The notes beneath the pieces were generated by a model. That model was not told the DNA's origin and did not search any database. It saw only the letters and a list, made by a program, of their open reading frames with translations. Both the position numbers and the translations under genes were made by a program. Of a stretch of 64,000 nucleotides of DNA, positions 43,895-54,192 are shown piece after piece. Every line of letters starts with the position of its first letter. Position 1 is the first letter of the stretch. This DNA comes from an uncultured Bacteroidales bacterium (GTDB lineage Bacteria; Bacteroidota; Bacteroidia; Bacteroidales; Paludibacteraceae): the NCBI GenBank assembly GCA_946616535.1, contig CAMOJA010000003.1, forward strand, positions 1 through 64,000, written 5' to 3'.

Positions 43895-44527
43895 ATGACA
43901 CTTGAAGAGTATATTTCCCTCCACACAAGCCCGGAAAATGAGGTTTTGGAGGCCATCACGCGCGACACGCACGTTCATATATTAAACCCGCACATGTTGA
44001 GCGGGCACGTGCAGGGGCGCGTGTTAAGTATGCTGAGTCACATGATTCGGCCGAAGCGGATTTTGGAGTTAGGTACGTTCACGGGCTATAGCGCCTTGTG
44101 TCTGGCGGAAGGATTAGCAGAAGGAGGCCGACTCATCACCATTGAGCACAACGACGAGTTGGAAGAGACTATACAGCGGAATTTGTCCCGCTCACCTTTA
44201 TGTGAGCGTATAGAATTGCGCATTGGTGATTGTAAATTGGTAATTGGTGATTTGAAGGACCAAGTCTTTGATTTGGTCTTTATCGATGCGGACAAACGAG
44301 AATATTGCGCGTATCTGGAGGCGGTTTATCCTTTGGTCCCGGTAGGCGGATTCATTCTGGCGGACAACACCCTCTGGGACGGCCACATCATCGATCCGGC
44401 ATACGACAAAGACAAACAGACCTTGGGACTCAGAGCCTTCAACGACAAACTAAAAGAGGACGACCGTTTTGAACAGGTCATCCTCCCTTTACGAGACGGA
44501 CTTACGTTGATCCGAAAGATCAAGTAG
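43895..44527 (+). CDS. SAM-dependent O-methyltransferase (COMT-like)
   Basis: A 210-residue class I methyltransferase. ILELGTFTGYSALCLAEGL binds SAM, and FDLVFIDADKREY and ADNTLWDG carry the metal-binding Asp/Asn residues of the caffeoyl-CoA OMT family. The segment GDCKLVIGDLKDQ is encoded by a TTGGTGATT-type tandem repeat (44221-44258), probably a tolerated insertion. Substrate unknown. Confidence 0.88.
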   Translation: MTLEEYISLHTSPENEVLEAITRDTHVHILNPHMLSGHVQGRVLSMLSHMIRPKRILELGTFTGYSALCLAEGLAEGGRLITIEHNDELEETIQRNLSRSPLCERIELRIGDCKLVIGDLKDQVFDLVFIDADKREYCAYLEAVYPLVPVGGFILADNTLWDGHIIDPAYDKDKQTLGLRAFNDKLKEDDRFEQVILPLRDGLTLIRKIK

Positions 44528-44541
44528 TCAGTATTCAGTAT

Positions 44542-45045
44542 TCAGAGATTGAGGGCTTCCTCCCAAGTATAGTCACGATCTTCGACAGAAGAGGCAATGT
44601 ACCCCATTGTCTCTTTTGCTTTATCTTGTGGGAAAGTGAAGTACGTGCAGACGCACTCGCAGAGCAACTCTCCTTCGGCGGAGTAGATCTCCCCTACTAC
44701 GATCGCCACATTCCGTCGCATCTCTTTGAGATAGCCGCGGAGCTTGATATAATCCTGCAGCGTAGATACGGGTTTATGGTAACGCATCTCCATTTTCGCC
44801 GTCACGCCGGCTGTCTGGAGTTTATGAAAGACGACCCATCCGCACACTTCGTCCAACAGAACCGCCTGAACACCGCCGTGAAGGGTGTTGATCCAGGATT
44901 GATGGTTCTGCGTCGGGCGCCAGATAGAGATGATGTCGTCTCCGTCTTCAAAGAACCGCATCCGCGTTCCTATGGGGTTATCCGGGCTACAACCAAAACA
45001 GTTATAACCGGGCATGGAAGTCCAAGGATTGATAATTCGTTTCAT
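44542..45045 (-). CDS. Hot-dog fold thioesterase, PaaI-like
   Basis: A 167-residue protein with the hot-dog acyl-CoA thioesterase pattern: NCFGCSPDNPIG near the start, and LHGGVQAVLLDEVCGW with the HGG-x5-8-DE signature. Start at 45045, which overlaps the stop of the porin-like gene. Substrate unknown. Confidence 0.82.
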   Translation of the reverse strand: MKRIINPWTSMPGYNCFGCSPDNPIGTRMRFFEDGDDIISIWRPTQNHQSWINTLHGGVQAVLLDEVCGWVVFHKLQTAGVTAKMEMRYHKPVSTLQDYIKLRGYLKEMRRNVAIVVGEIYSAEGELLCECVCTYFTFPQDKAKETMGYIASSVEDRDYTWEEALNL

Positions 45046-46478
45046 TAGAAATTGTATTTTGTCATCAGTTGTACACGATGGTTCGTCACCCAATGGAGAT
45101 CATCCTTTGCCAAACCGTCTGTGCCTAAATTCTTGCCGTACTGAACGGAGGTAATCTCATACTCCAGTCCTAATTGGAACTTACCCACCGTATAGAGCAA
45201 GGTAGGCGACAAACGCCACATACGGTTCATATTATTGGCGCGGGGCGTGTATAAGTCATCCGGACGACCGTCATTGTTACCATCGTAGAGCGCTTCTTTC
45301 GTCCCGAGATTCTCAATATATCCGGCAAAGAGAATACCCTGCAGTTTCTGCGGGTGTTTGTCTTCCTGCGCCCCTATTTTTCCTCCATACACGATACTCA
45401 GCCAAGAGGATGATGCGCGGAGCGGCGTATATTCCCACGAGCCATCCGGGTTCTTGGCTTTTACACCATAACCACTATTGAGGTTCATGTGTTCGCCTGC
45501 TTCCGAGAAGATGGTCTTCGCTTTGATTGAGAACTCATCTTTCTTGTATTGTACGTAAAGGAAAGGCGAAGCGGTGGTGATACGATCCTTAACGCTGACG
45601 GAGATTGTGTTTCCTCCGACATTAACCGTGCCTATCTGTCTGGGCTTGATACTCAGTACATCCGCGCCGGCGCGCAGCAGGAATCCGTTCGTGTGGACAC
45701 TCAAGCCTAAATAGGCCTCCGGCGTCTTGCTATACATGATAAAATCAGCGGCTTGAGTAGATGCGCCGGTGGGTGACGGACCTACGGAACAGTATTGCAT
45801 CTGCCATAACAGCGAACCCGTAAGCGTAAAATACTTGCCTAAACGCGCATCCATCTTCACTTGCGGCGAGCGGTTGAACGGTCCGAAAGGAGCACCTGAC
45901 GCCAGCGAGATGACGTCGCTAAAGTCCGCAGCCATCGGGTGCCAAGCCTGACCGAGCAATAAGTCCACGCGCGCGTAATCCTTATCATTCATGCGCAAAC
46001 TATCCCAGCCTAAAGTCATAAATGCCTGACGCAAACGGAACTGAGCTACACCTGTAACAGGGTGCGAGACTTTTGTACTCAAGCCCGCGTAGAAATCCGC
46101 TTCGATCTTACCTCCGAACTCCGTGTTACGCCATTTATAGCCCACGATATCCAATCCTACGCGGGTCGTCAAACTCAAGAAACGAAACGTACTGCGTGCG
46201 TTCAGGTCTTCACGAGGAAGGCCGGAGGCGGCAGCTTGTGATTCTGTCTGATTCCATGCCTCGTCTTTGGGCTGGTAGTTATACAAATCGCCCGTTCCGG
46301 AGATGGACTCACGGGAGTCGAATGCAAAATAGTTACGGATAAAACCGTAGGGCTTGAAATGCTGCTTGAGGTGGGATTTCACCGCCTCTTTCTTAGCTGC
46401 TTTGGCATCTCCCTCCAGCGCAAAGACCGAAGTGACGGTCAATGCGCAAAGAAGGAGGAGAATCATTCTATTTTTCAT
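45045..46478 (-). CDS. Outer membrane porin-like protein
   Basis: A 477-residue protein with a signal peptide (MILLLLCALTVTSVFA), a short Lys-rich helical segment (about 22-40), then KPYGFIRNYFAFDSRESISG and a string of amphipathic strands ending in KYNF. It fits a large Bacteroidota porin or beta-barrel. Transported compound unknown. Confidence 0.75.
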   Translation of the reverse strand: MKNRMILLLLCALTVTSVFALEGDAKAAKKEAVKSHLKQHFKPYGFIRNYFAFDSRESISGTGDLYNYQPKDEAWNQTESQAAASGLPREDLNARSTFRFLSLTTRVGLDIVGYKWRNTEFGGKIEADFYAGLSTKVSHPVTGVAQFRLRQAFMTLGWDSLRMNDKDYARVDLLLGQAWHPMAADFSDVISLASGAPFGPFNRSPQVKMDARLGKYFTLTGSLLWQMQYCSVGPSPTGASTQAADFIMYSKTPEAYLGLSVHTNGFLLRAGADVLSIKPRQIGTVNVGGNTISVSVKDRITTASPFLYVQYKKDEFSIKAKTIFSEAGEHMNLNSGYGVKAKNPDGSWEYTPLRASSSWLSIVYGGKIGAQEDKHPQKLQGILFAGYIENLGTKEALYDGNNDGRPDDLYTPRANNMNRMWRLSPTLLYTVGKFQLGLEYEITSVQYGKNLGTDGLAKDDLHWVTNHRVQLMTKYNF

Positions 46479-46514
46479 ACGTTAATTGCAGCCGGAATCC
46501 GTAGTTTAATTATT

Positions 46515-47720
46515 TTATTGCAAACAACGGTCTAACGCATCTGTAAGCGCTTTCTTATCCAGATGCTGACCGATAAAGACGAGTTTCTGCATTCTGTCGC
46601 CGTATTGGTCATCCCAATCCTTACGGAGCTGCGCATCGTCCGCCATGAGTTGCATCAGCTCCTCTTTGGGCATCGTCGCAAACCACTCTCCGGCCTTGCG
46701 GAGGTTGAACTGGCGTCCGGCTTGCTCAAAGAGATAGCACATATCGTACTCCTCTGCAAAATAGCACATGCCTTTGCAGCGGATGACGTTCTTCGGCCAA
46801 TGAGCCGCCACAAACTCATCAAAAAGCCCCAAATCAAAGGGTCTGCGCGCATAATAGACAAAGGTCTCGATACCAAACTCCGCCAGGTGGTCATGCTCGC
46901 CGTGCTCATGATCGTGGTGATGGTGCTCATGCTCATCGTGATCATCATCGTCATCATCGTCGTCATCATGGTCATGGTGGTGCGACGCATCCTCCACTTC
47001 CTGAATCCACGCAGCGGAAGTTGCTGTGCGGTCAAAGTCGAACATACGGGTGTTGAGAATCTTCTCAAACGGCACATCACAGTAGTTCGTCTCGATGATT
47101 TCTGCGGTGGGCTGTATAGCGCGAATGATTGATTTTATTCGCGCCAACTCTTCTTCGCTTACTTCGGAGGCCTTGTTTAACAAAACAATATTCGAGAACT
47201 CAATCTGCTCAATCACGAGTGCTGCGAGGTCTTCTTCCTTGGGCACATAGTGCGCCAACTGCTCGCCGCCATCAAACTCGTCGCGGATACGGAGGGCATC
47301 CACCACCGTGCAGATACAATCCAAAACCGGCATACCATCCTGCGCAAACTGAGGTACCATCTGCGGGTACGAACACAAGGTCTGGGCAATAGGCGCAGGC
47401 TCGCAGATGCCGGAAGCCTCGATGACGATGTAGTCATATGCCTTTTGCGCCACGAGGTCGTGCAGCTGGTTGATGAGATCGGTCTGGAGCGTGCAGCATA
47501 TACAGCCGTTCTGCAGCGCCACGAGGGAATCATTCTTCTGCGACACTACTCCGCCCTGCTGAATGAGTGAAGCGTCGATATTCACTTCGCCTATATCATT
47601 GACAATAACCGCAAAACGAATGCCTTTATTATTTGTCAGAATGCGGTTGAGAAGGGTTGTCTTGCCGCTTCCCAGATAACCGGTCAACAGCAAGACAGGA
47701 ATTTTTTGAATACTATTCAT
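46515..47720 (-). CDS. COG0523 (CobW/ZigA-like) GTPase metallochaperone
   Basis: A 401-residue G3E GTPase. Walker A GYLGSGKTTLLN (14-25), the metal site CICC (73-76), and a His/Asp-rich loop at about 244-275 with around 25 His/Asp/Glu residues are evident. Such proteins insert or store Zn2+ or Co2+. The C-terminal CobW_C domain is complete. The upstream spacer holds AATTCGT-type repeats. Confidence 0.92.
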   Translation of the reverse strand: MNSIQKIPVLLLTGYLGSGKTTLLNRILTNNKGIRFAVIVNDIGEVNIDASLIQQGGVVSQKNDSLVALQNGCICCTLQTDLINQLHDLVAQKAYDYIVIEASGICEPAPIAQTLCSYPQMVPQFAQDGMPVLDCICTVVDALRIRDEFDGGEQLAHYVPKEEDLAALVIEQIEFSNIVLLNKASEVSEEELARIKSIIRAIQPTAEIIETNYCDVPFEKILNTRMFDFDRTATSAAWIQEVEDASHHHDHDDDDDDDDDHDEHEHHHHDHEHGEHDHLAEFGIETFVYYARRPFDLGLFDEFVAAHWPKNVIRCKGMCYFAEEYDMCYLFEQAGRQFNLRKAGEWFATMPKEELMQLMADDAQLRKDWDDQYGDRMQKLVFIGQHLDKKALTDALDRCLQ

Positions 47721-47750
47721 TCGTAATTCGTAATTAGTAATTTATAATTT

Positions 47751-50700
47751 TTACTTTACGTACGCGGCATAATCGCCGTAATATTTTTCTACCAATTCGG
47801 ATTGTCCGTTCCGCTCACACGTCTGGAGAACGTAGCCCAACACTGCTGCTTGGCGGCTGGTGGTGGTCTCCATCAGTTCGCGTTTGCGGCGGTCCAGAGA
47901 CGATGCAAAACGCAGGTACTCTACGCAGGTGTTCGCAACATCATCCATGATTGCTACGGCTTTCTCGTCCTCTTTGAGCATGAAATACATCGCCGCCATC
48001 GATGCGGAAGTGTAATCGTACGGAATATTATATCCCGGGAGTTGGTCTTCGGCATAATCCAACACCTCAAGAGCCTTCTCACGCTGGTTCTCACGCAGCA
48101 GTTGTTCCGCCAGTTGTGCAAACATCATCCGGTGGGTACGACACATACGCATGAGGTTCTCATCGATGTAGATGCCGGGGATATTCATGTTGCCGAATTT
48201 GAATTGGTGCATCATGTTCTCATACATCTTCTCGGTGTTCACGCGCGGTTGTCCGTCACGGCTGCGAGTAGGCGTAACTTGGTATGCCAGACCCGTAAGT
48301 TCCATATACGGCTCGAGTCCCAGATAGTAGTCGTTACCGACCGTTGCGCAGAAATAAATCGGACGCTGCCATTTGTTGGTGGACAACATCTCCATGATCA
48401 TCATCTCCGAACGGGTGTACATCCTTTTCTTCTTAAACAGGATCTGCTCGCCGGAAGGAGTCTCCACGAAGAGCTGGTCGGACGGGATATAATTATCGCC
48501 TTCGCGTGTCTTGGTACGCGGATCTTCCGAACGCAGGAAATTAAATGCCTTCTCGACGGAAATAGGCTGTCCGAGGCGGTTATCCACGCGGGCAATCTCA
48601 TTTGCTCCGGGCATGTAATCTTTGTACTCCCAACTGATCGGAAGTGCCTCCGACTCGTAGTACGGACGCTTCATCTGGGCGATGTACCAATCGGTCTGCA
48701 GATATGAGAGGTTGCATACACGCTTGTCGGTTCCGACCTCTTCTACCTCCTGGTTGTACCAAAGAGGGAAGGTGTCGTTATCGCCGTTCGAGAACAGGAT
48801 CGCCTGGTCCTCGCAGGACTTGAGATAGTTAGCTCCGAAATCCCGGCAGGAATAACGCTGCGAGCGGTCGTGGTCATCCCAGTTCTGCGATGCCATCTGC
48901 GCAGGCACGAGCAAGCAGACGAGGCTTGCACAAACAGCCACAACAGCTTTGCCCTTTTCGCTCTTCAGCGCGCCGTTGATCCAATCGACAATCGCCAGCA
49001 CACCCAGACCGATCCAGATACAGAAGGCATAGAACGAGCCCGCGTACGCGTAGTCACGCTCGCGCGGTTGATAAGGTGTCTGGTTGAGGTAAATAACGAT
49101 TGCCAGACCCGTCAGGAAGAACAGCAGGAACGTCAGCGTGAAGTTCTGCCAACCGACAGCCTTTCCGTCCTTGTCTTTCTTTCCGATTTGCCAAACGATA
49201 CCGAGGATACCCAAGATGAGCGGCAGGAAATAATAGACGTTATGTCCCTTGTTCTCTTTGAGTTCGGTCGGCAGTTTGGATTGATCGCCGAGCATCGCGT
49301 TGTCAATAAACGGAATACCGCTGATCCAGTTTCCTTTGGTAATCTCGCCGTACGACTGCAGATCATTCTGACGGCCCGCAAAGTTCCACATGAAGTACCG
49401 CCAGTACATGAAATTCACTTGGTAGCGGAAGAAGAAACGGAGATTCTCCGCAAAAGTCGGACAATACTCTGTCTTCTGCTGGCCGCAGTACTCATAACGA
49501 ACACGCTTGCCTTTCACGTTCGCCCACTCTTTATAGGCGCTCACATGGCTTCCTTGCGCAGAATACATACGCGGGAAAAGCATGCAGAATTGCGGCATAT
49601 ATTTGTACGAAGACTTATATCCGGTGATAACATAATGGTCCTTCTCACCTTCTTTTTCAGGAGCCGGAGCATATTGCGCATGGCCTTGTTTCTCGACCGG
49701 CACGCACATGTTACCCTCGATGCGCAGCTCAACCGGCGCATTGTAGGTCTGGCCGTAGAACAAAGGACGGTCGCCGTACTGCTCACGGTTCAGATAATAC
49801 TTCAGACTGAACACATTATCCGGGCTGTTTTGATCCATCGGAGTGTCGGCGTTGGAACGAATCACCAAAGCGGCGTACGAGCTGTAACCGATGAGGATGA
49901 CCGTCACCATCAAGATACCGGTATTCAGCCATCTCCAGAGGTTCTTGCCATTCGCCTCGGAATACTCGAGATCGGCACGTTTCTTCGTGTACAGAATCGC
50001 CCAGACGAGGATTCCCACGGTCAATACGATACATACCGCGAGACCCGTATTGAAAGGACATCCGAGCACATTGACGAACAACAACTCAAACCATCCGATC
50101 AGCGTCGGGAAGCCTGGGATAATGCCGTACAAAATAACCAAAAGCACCAAGCAGGAGGCCAGGAACGCATAAATCAACCCCTTCCACGAGAACTCGTAGC
50201 GGCGGAAATAATACACCAGACCGATGGCAGGAATGGTCAGCAAGTTCAAGAGGTGGACGCCAATACTCAATCCCATAAGATAAGCGATGGCGATCAGCCA
50301 GCGGTCACTACCCTCTTCATCGGCCTGCTCATCCCATTTGAGAATCAGCCAGAACACCACCGCCGTAAACAGCGATGAGGAGGCATATACCTCTCCTTCC
50401 ACGGCCGAGAACCAGAACGTGTCGCTGAACGTGTATGCCAACGCGCCCACTACTCCTGCTCCAAGAACACCCAGATCCGCCCACAGCGAACCTGTCTCCT
50501 CCCCTTGGGAGGTCGGGAGGGGTTTTACTAATTTTCTCGCAAGCGCCGTGATGGTCCAGAAAAGGAACAGAATCGTGAAGGCGCTCGCCAATGCAGAAAG
50601 GGCGTTCACGCACATCGCTACATGCGTCGTGTCGGACGCAAACAGACTAAAGAAATGCCCCATGAGCATAAAAAACGGTGCTCCGGGCGGGTGTCCCACG

Positions 50701-50840
50701 TCCAACTTCCAGGCGGAGGAGATGAACTCACCACAATCCCAGAAGGACGCGGTGGGCTCCATCGTAAGGAGATACGTTGCTGCTGCGATGGCAAAAACAA
50801 CCCATCCGCACAGCGTATTCCACAATTTAAAATTCTTCAT
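47751..50840 (-). CDS. DUF2723 membrane protein, putative protein O-mannosyltransferase-like enzyme
   Basis: A 1029-residue protein of the DUF2723 family, distantly related to PMT-type (GT39) glycosyltransferases. MEPTASFWDCGEFISSAWKLDVGHPPGAPFF near residues 26-57 contains the acidic residues of the first periplasmic loop. About 12 helices follow up to residue 640, and a periplasmic C-terminal region (about 640-1029) has TPR-like repeats at the end (REKALEVLDYAEDQLPGY). It may glycosylate secreted proteins, a known trait of Bacteroidota; the sugar and targets are not shown. Confidence 0.82.
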   Translation of the reverse strand: MKNFKLWNTLCGWVVFAIAAATYLLTMEPTASFWDCGEFISSAWKLDVGHPPGAPFFMLMGHFFSLFASDTTHVAMCVNALSALASAFTILFLFWTITALARKLVKPLPTSQGEETGSLWADLGVLGAGVVGALAYTFSDTFWFSAVEGEVYASSSLFTAVVFWLILKWDEQADEEGSDRWLIAIAYLMGLSIGVHLLNLLTIPAIGLVYYFRRYEFSWKGLIYAFLASCLVLLVILYGIIPGFPTLIGWFELLFVNVLGCPFNTGLAVCIVLTVGILVWAILYTKKRADLEYSEANGKNLWRWLNTGILMVTVILIGYSSYAALVIRSNADTPMDQNSPDNVFSLKYYLNREQYGDRPLFYGQTYNAPVELRIEGNMCVPVEKQGHAQYAPAPEKEGEKDHYVITGYKSSYKYMPQFCMLFPRMYSAQGSHVSAYKEWANVKGKRVRYEYCGQQKTEYCPTFAENLRFFFRYQVNFMYWRYFMWNFAGRQNDLQSYGEITKGNWISGIPFIDNAMLGDQSKLPTELKENKGHNVYYFLPLILGILGIVWQIGKKDKDGKAVGWQNFTLTFLLFFLTGLAIVIYLNQTPYQPRERDYAYAGSFYAFCIWIGLGVLAIVDWINGALKSEKGKAVVAVCASLVCLLVPAQMASQNWDDHDRSQRYSCRDFGANYLKSCEDQAILFSNGDNDTFPLWYNQEVEEVGTDKRVCNLSYLQTDWYIAQMKRPYYESEALPISWEYKDYMPGANEIARVDNRLGQPISVEKAFNFLRSEDPRTKTREGDNYIPSDQLFVETPSGEQILFKKKRMYTRSEMMIMEMLSTNKWQRPIYFCATVGNDYYLGLEPYMELTGLAYQVTPTRSRDGQPRVNTEKMYENMMHQFKFGNMNIPGIYIDENLMRMCRTHRMMFAQLAEQLLRENQREKALEVLDYAEDQLPGYNIPYDYTSASMAAMYFMLKEDEKAVAIMDDVANTCVEYLRFASSLDRRKRELMETTTSRQAAVLGYVLQTCERNGQSELVEKYYGDYAAYVK

Positions 50841-50889
50841 ATTTTTATTATTTTATTAATTTTTAGGCCGTTTTTAGGCAAAATCGGCA

Positions 50890-50897
50890 CAAAGGTA
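50890..50897 (-). promoter_or_regulatory. Partial promoter of the DUF2723 gene
   Basis: TACCTTTG on the minus strand about 50 nt above the start; no clean TTTG box at the usual distance. Confidence 0.45.
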
Positions 50898-50987
50898 CTA
50901 CAAAATCTTGAAAGTAGAAAATGAAACGCAAAAAATTTTCGTTTTTTGCACGTATACGCGTTTTTTCTTTATAAAATTGCGCGCGCA

Positions 50988-51019
50988 CTTGCGTATATAA
51001 AAAAGTTTTTGTATCTTTG
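50988..51019 (+). promoter_or_regulatory. Promoter of the polysaccharide cluster
   Basis: CTTG (50988-50991), 20 nt, TATCTTTG (51012-51019), about 40 nt of leader before the first gene. Confidence 0.75.
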
Positions 51020-51064
51020 CAGGCTTTTTTGACATAGACAAATAAATCTAAAACAAAATATAAA

Positions 51065-51820
51065 ATGATTAAAGTTGGAATTATTGGATGCGGCTTCGTA
51101 GGAGGGGCCCTGAAAAACTGGTTGGAAAACAACAACCCTGAGTGTAAATTATTCATCTCTGACCCCTACAAGGGTTACAACGATGACTTGAGCGGCATTG
51201 ACATCGCTTTTCTGCAGATTCACGTACCGACAGAAGATGATGGTACGCAAGATTTGCGGCTGATGACCGAACTGATCAAGAACCTGCCGGATGTGCCGGT
51301 ATTTGTACGTACGACCATTCTGCCGGGCACCAGCGAGCGCCTCTCCAAAGAGACCGGACATCATGTGTATTACATGCCGGAGTTCCTGACCGAGCGTACG
51401 TTTATTGAGGACTTCAACAAGCAGATTATGGTATTCACCGGTGAGCAAGAGCTGTTGACGAAGATTTTCGTTGGCAAGAAATTTACCGTCATGAGCCCGC
51501 TCGAGGCGGAGTTGACCAAGTACATGCACAATGTCTTTGGCGCCTACAAAGTAACCTATTTCAACGCTTGCCGCGAGTACTGCGAGAAAATGGGAGCCGA
51601 TTGGCGCAAAGTGCACACCGGCATTCTCCTCTCCGGTTACATCAACGACACCCACACCTACGTCCCGGGACCCGATGGTAAATTCGGTTATGGCGGAAAA
51701 TGTTTCCCGAAAGATGTGAACGCATTTGCAGAAATGACCAAAGGTACATCCCTCGGAATACTCTTGGAGCACCTCCACGAACTGAACGTTCATTTCCGTG
51801 GCGTCGAGGAACACATTTAA
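51065..51820 (+). CDS. Short UDP-glucose/GDP-mannose dehydrogenase-like protein
   Basis: A 251-residue protein with an NAD-binding start (MIKVGIIGCGFVGGAL), the central helical domain (ELTKYMHNVFGAYKVTYFNACREYC) and the catalytic Cys loop FGYGGKCFPKDVNAF, but no C-terminal nucleotide-sugar-binding domain. It may be a partial or specialised dehydrogenase acting beside the full-length enzyme at 51948. Confidence 0.8.
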   Translation: MIKVGIIGCGFVGGALKNWLENNNPECKLFISDPYKGYNDDLSGIDIAFLQIHVPTEDDGTQDLRLMTELIKNLPDVPVFVRTTILPGTSERLSKETGHHVYYMPEFLTERTFIEDFNKQIMVFTGEQELLTKIFVGKKFTVMSPLEAELTKYMHNVFGAYKVTYFNACREYCEKMGADWRKVHTGILLSGYINDTHTYVPGPDGKFGYGGKCFPKDVNAFAEMTKGTSLGILLEHLHELNVHFRGVEEHI

Positions 51821-51866
51821 AAATCTCACGGAACACATCTAAGAGCCTCCAAAAACGGTCTAATCC

Positions 51867-51924
51867 CGACGGTCGAACGACGGTCAAACGACGGTCAAGC
51901 GACGGTCAAAGCCAAGGTTAGTAC
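51867..51924 (+). repeat. 58-bp dispersed repeat, copy 2
   Basis: About four CGACGGTCAAA-like units ending AAGGTTAGTAC. It matches the repeat at 16802-16859 in the V-ATPase operon. Confidence 0.8.
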
Positions 51925-51947
51925 GCTATAGCACCCTTTTTTGAATC

Positions 51948-53186
51948 ATGAAGATTGCAGTTGCAGGAACAGGTTATGTAGGTCTCAGCATCGCTACCCT
52001 ACTCGCCCAGCATAACAAAGTGACGGCGGTGGACATCATCCCGGAGAAAGTGGAGATGATCAACTCTCGCCGTTCACCCATCCAAGACGAGTATATTGAG
52101 AAATACCTCGCCGAAAAAGAACTCGACCTCACGGCGACACTCGATGCCGAATCCGCTTATAAGGACGCGGAATACGTCGTGATAGCCGCTCCGACGAACT
52201 ATGACAGCCAGCGGAATTATTTCGACACTTCGGCCGTGGAGAACGTCATTGAGACCGTCCTCCGCGTCAACCCGAAAGCGATCATGGTCATCAAATCGAC
52301 CATTCCTGTCGGCTACACCGAGTCCGTCCGTCGCAAGTTCAACTGCGAGAACATCCTCTTCTCGCCGGAGTTCCTGCGCGAGTCCAAAGCGCTCTACGAT
52401 AACCTCTACCCGTCCAGAATCATCGTCGGAACGGTCAAAAACGACGAACGCCTCACTAAGGCGGCGGAGCGTTTTGCCGAGTTACTCAAAGAGGGCGCGA
52501 TCAAAGAAGAGATCGAGGTACGTATCATGGGACTGACCGAAGCCGAAGCCGTCAAACTGTTTGCCAATACCTATTTGGCACTCCGTGTGAGCTATTTCAA
52601 CGAACTCGATACATACGCCGAGATGAAAGGCCTGAACACGCAGGACATCATCGACGGCGTGTGTCTCGATCCGCGTATCGGCACACATTACAACAACCCG
52701 TCCTTCGGTTATGGCGGTTACTGCCTGCCGAAAGACACCAAACAACTCTTGGCGAACTATCAGGACGTGCCGGAAAACCTCATCGAGGCGATTGTCGAAT
52801 CCAACCGCACACGCAAGGACTTTATTGCCGATCGCGTTTTGGCGAAAGCAGGCTATTACGACTACTATCATAACGGCCAGTTCAACGCCTCCGAGGAGAA
52901 ACCCTGCACGATTGGCGTCTATCGCCTGACGATGAAATCCAACAGTGACAACTTCCGTCAATCCTCCATCCAGGGTATCATGAAACGTGTCAAAGCCAAA
53001 GGTGCGCAAGTGATTGTCTATGAGCCGACATTGGAGAACGGAACGACCTTCTTTGGTAGCGAAGTGGTGAATAATCTTGCCGAATTCAAACTTCGCAGCC
53101 AAGCCATCATCGCCAATCGCTACGACTCCGTCCTCGACGATGTTGCCGCAAAAGTGTACACCCGCGATATTTTTAGAAGAGACTAA
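51948..53186 (+). CDS. UDP-glucose 6-dehydrogenase-type enzyme
   Basis: A 412-residue full-length nucleotide-sugar dehydrogenase. GTGYVGLS at the N-terminus, [34 protein letters not shown], and the Cys loop [15 protein letters not shown], followed by the C-terminal UDP-binding domain. It likely makes UDP-glucuronate for the surface polysaccharide. Confidence 0.9.
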   Translation: MKIAVAGTGYVGLSIATLLAQHNKVTAVDIIPEKVEMINSRRSPIQDEYIEKYLAEKELDLTATLDAESAYKDAEYVVIAAPTNYDSQRNYFDTSAVENVIETVLRVNPKAIMVIKSTIPVGYTESVRRKFNCENILFSPEFLRESKALYDNLYPSRIIVGTVKNDERLTKAAERFAELLKEGAIKEEIEVRIMGLTEAEAVKLFANTYLALRVSYFNELDTYAEMKGLNTQDIIDGVCLDPRIGTHYNNPSFGYGGYCLPKDTKQLLANYQDVPENLIEAIVESNRTRKDFIADRVLAKAGYYDYYHNGQFNASEEKPCTIGVYRLTMKSNSDNFRQSSIQGIMKRVKAKGAQVIVYEPTLENGTTFFGSEVVNNLAEFKLRSQAIIANRYDSVLDDVAAKVYTRDIFRRD

Positions 53187-53217
53187 TGAATACTAATAAG
53201 AAGATAATTTAAACGAC

Positions 53218-54192
53218 ATGAGTAAGATTTTAGTAACTGGCGGAGCCGGATTTATTGGTTCAAACCTCTGTGAAAGCTTATTGGCAGACGGGCATGAAGT
53301 AACTTGTTTGGATAATTTTTCTACAGGCTTCCGTGCTAACATTGAACCTTTCTTTCTTCAGTATCCGAATCAATTCAGATTGATCGAAGGGGATATTCGT
53401 GACATCGACACCTGCCGTGCTGCTGTTGCAGGTCAAGAGTATGTACTTCATGAGGCAGCATTGGGAAGTGTGCCTCGTTCTATCAAGGATCCGGCTACCA
53501 CTAACGCAGTCAATATTGGAGGCTTCCTGAATATGATTATTGCGGCCAGGGACGAAGGTATCAAGCGATTTGTCTTTGCCGCCAGCAGTTCCACTTATGG
53601 AGACAGTACTGCATTACCCAAGGTCGAAGAGCGTATCGGAAAGCCCCTTTCGCCATACGCAATTACTAAATATGTGGATGAGTTATATGCCGATGTCTTT
53701 GCTCGTACGTATGGATTCAATTATATTGGTCTTCGTTACTTTAATGTTTTCGGTCGTCGTCAAGATCCGAATGGCGCTTATGCAGCAGTCATACCGTTGT
53801 TTGTAAAGAAATTCATTAACCACGAAGCGCCAAACATCAACGGAGACGGGGAATACAGTCGTGATTTTACTTATATTGAGAATGTGATCCAGATGAATAA
53901 ACTGGCATTATTTACGGATAATCCAGATGCGCTCAATCAGATCTATAACACGGCTTTCGGCGAACGAACCACTCTCAATCAGTTAGTCGGTTATCTGCGT
54001 GAGTTCTTATCGGAATATGATCCTCAAATAAGCACCATAGAGCCGACGCATGGTCCTAATCGTTTAGGTGACATCCCTCATTCATTAGCATCCATAGAAA
54101 AGGCAAAACGCCTATTAGCATACAATCCGAAATACTCCATGCGCGATGGCCTCAAAGAAGCATGTCGATGGTATTGGGAGAACCTGCGCTAA
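53218..54192 (+). CDS. UDP-N-acetylglucosamine 4-epimerase-like (WbpP/TviC type)
   Basis: A 324-residue extended SDR with TGGAGFIGSNL, the EAALGSVPRSIKDP block typical of WbpP/TviC epimerases, SSSTYG and YAITKY as catalytic residues and RYFNVFGRRQDPNGAYAAVIP. It likely interconverts UDP-GlcNAc(A) and UDP-GalNAc(A), which fits the dehydrogenases upstream. Confidence 0.88.
   Translation: MSKILVTGGAGFIGSNLCESLLADGHEVTCLDNFSTGFRANIEPFFLQYPNQFRLIEGDIRDIDTCRAAVAGQEYVLHEAALGSVPRSIKDPATTNAVNIGGFLNMIIAARDEGIKRFVFAASSSTYGDSTALPKVEERIGKPLSPYAITKYVDELYADVFARTYGFNYIGLRYFNVFGRRQDPNGAYAAVIPLFVKKFINHEAPNINGDGEYSRDFTYIENVIQMNKLALFTDNPDALNQIYNTAFGERTTLNQLVGYLREFLSEYDPQISTIEPTHGPNRLGDIPHSLASIEKAKRLLAYNPKYSMRDGLKEACRWYWENLR

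Noticed and set aside
46890..46990. His/Asp-rich tract as a repeat expansion artefact
   Set aside because: Such tracts are normal metal-storage loops in COG0523 chaperones.
48870..50378. A 502-codon open frame on the plus strand
   Set aside because: Antisense to the DUF2723 gene, rich in His/Arg/Glu as expected for a shadow frame.
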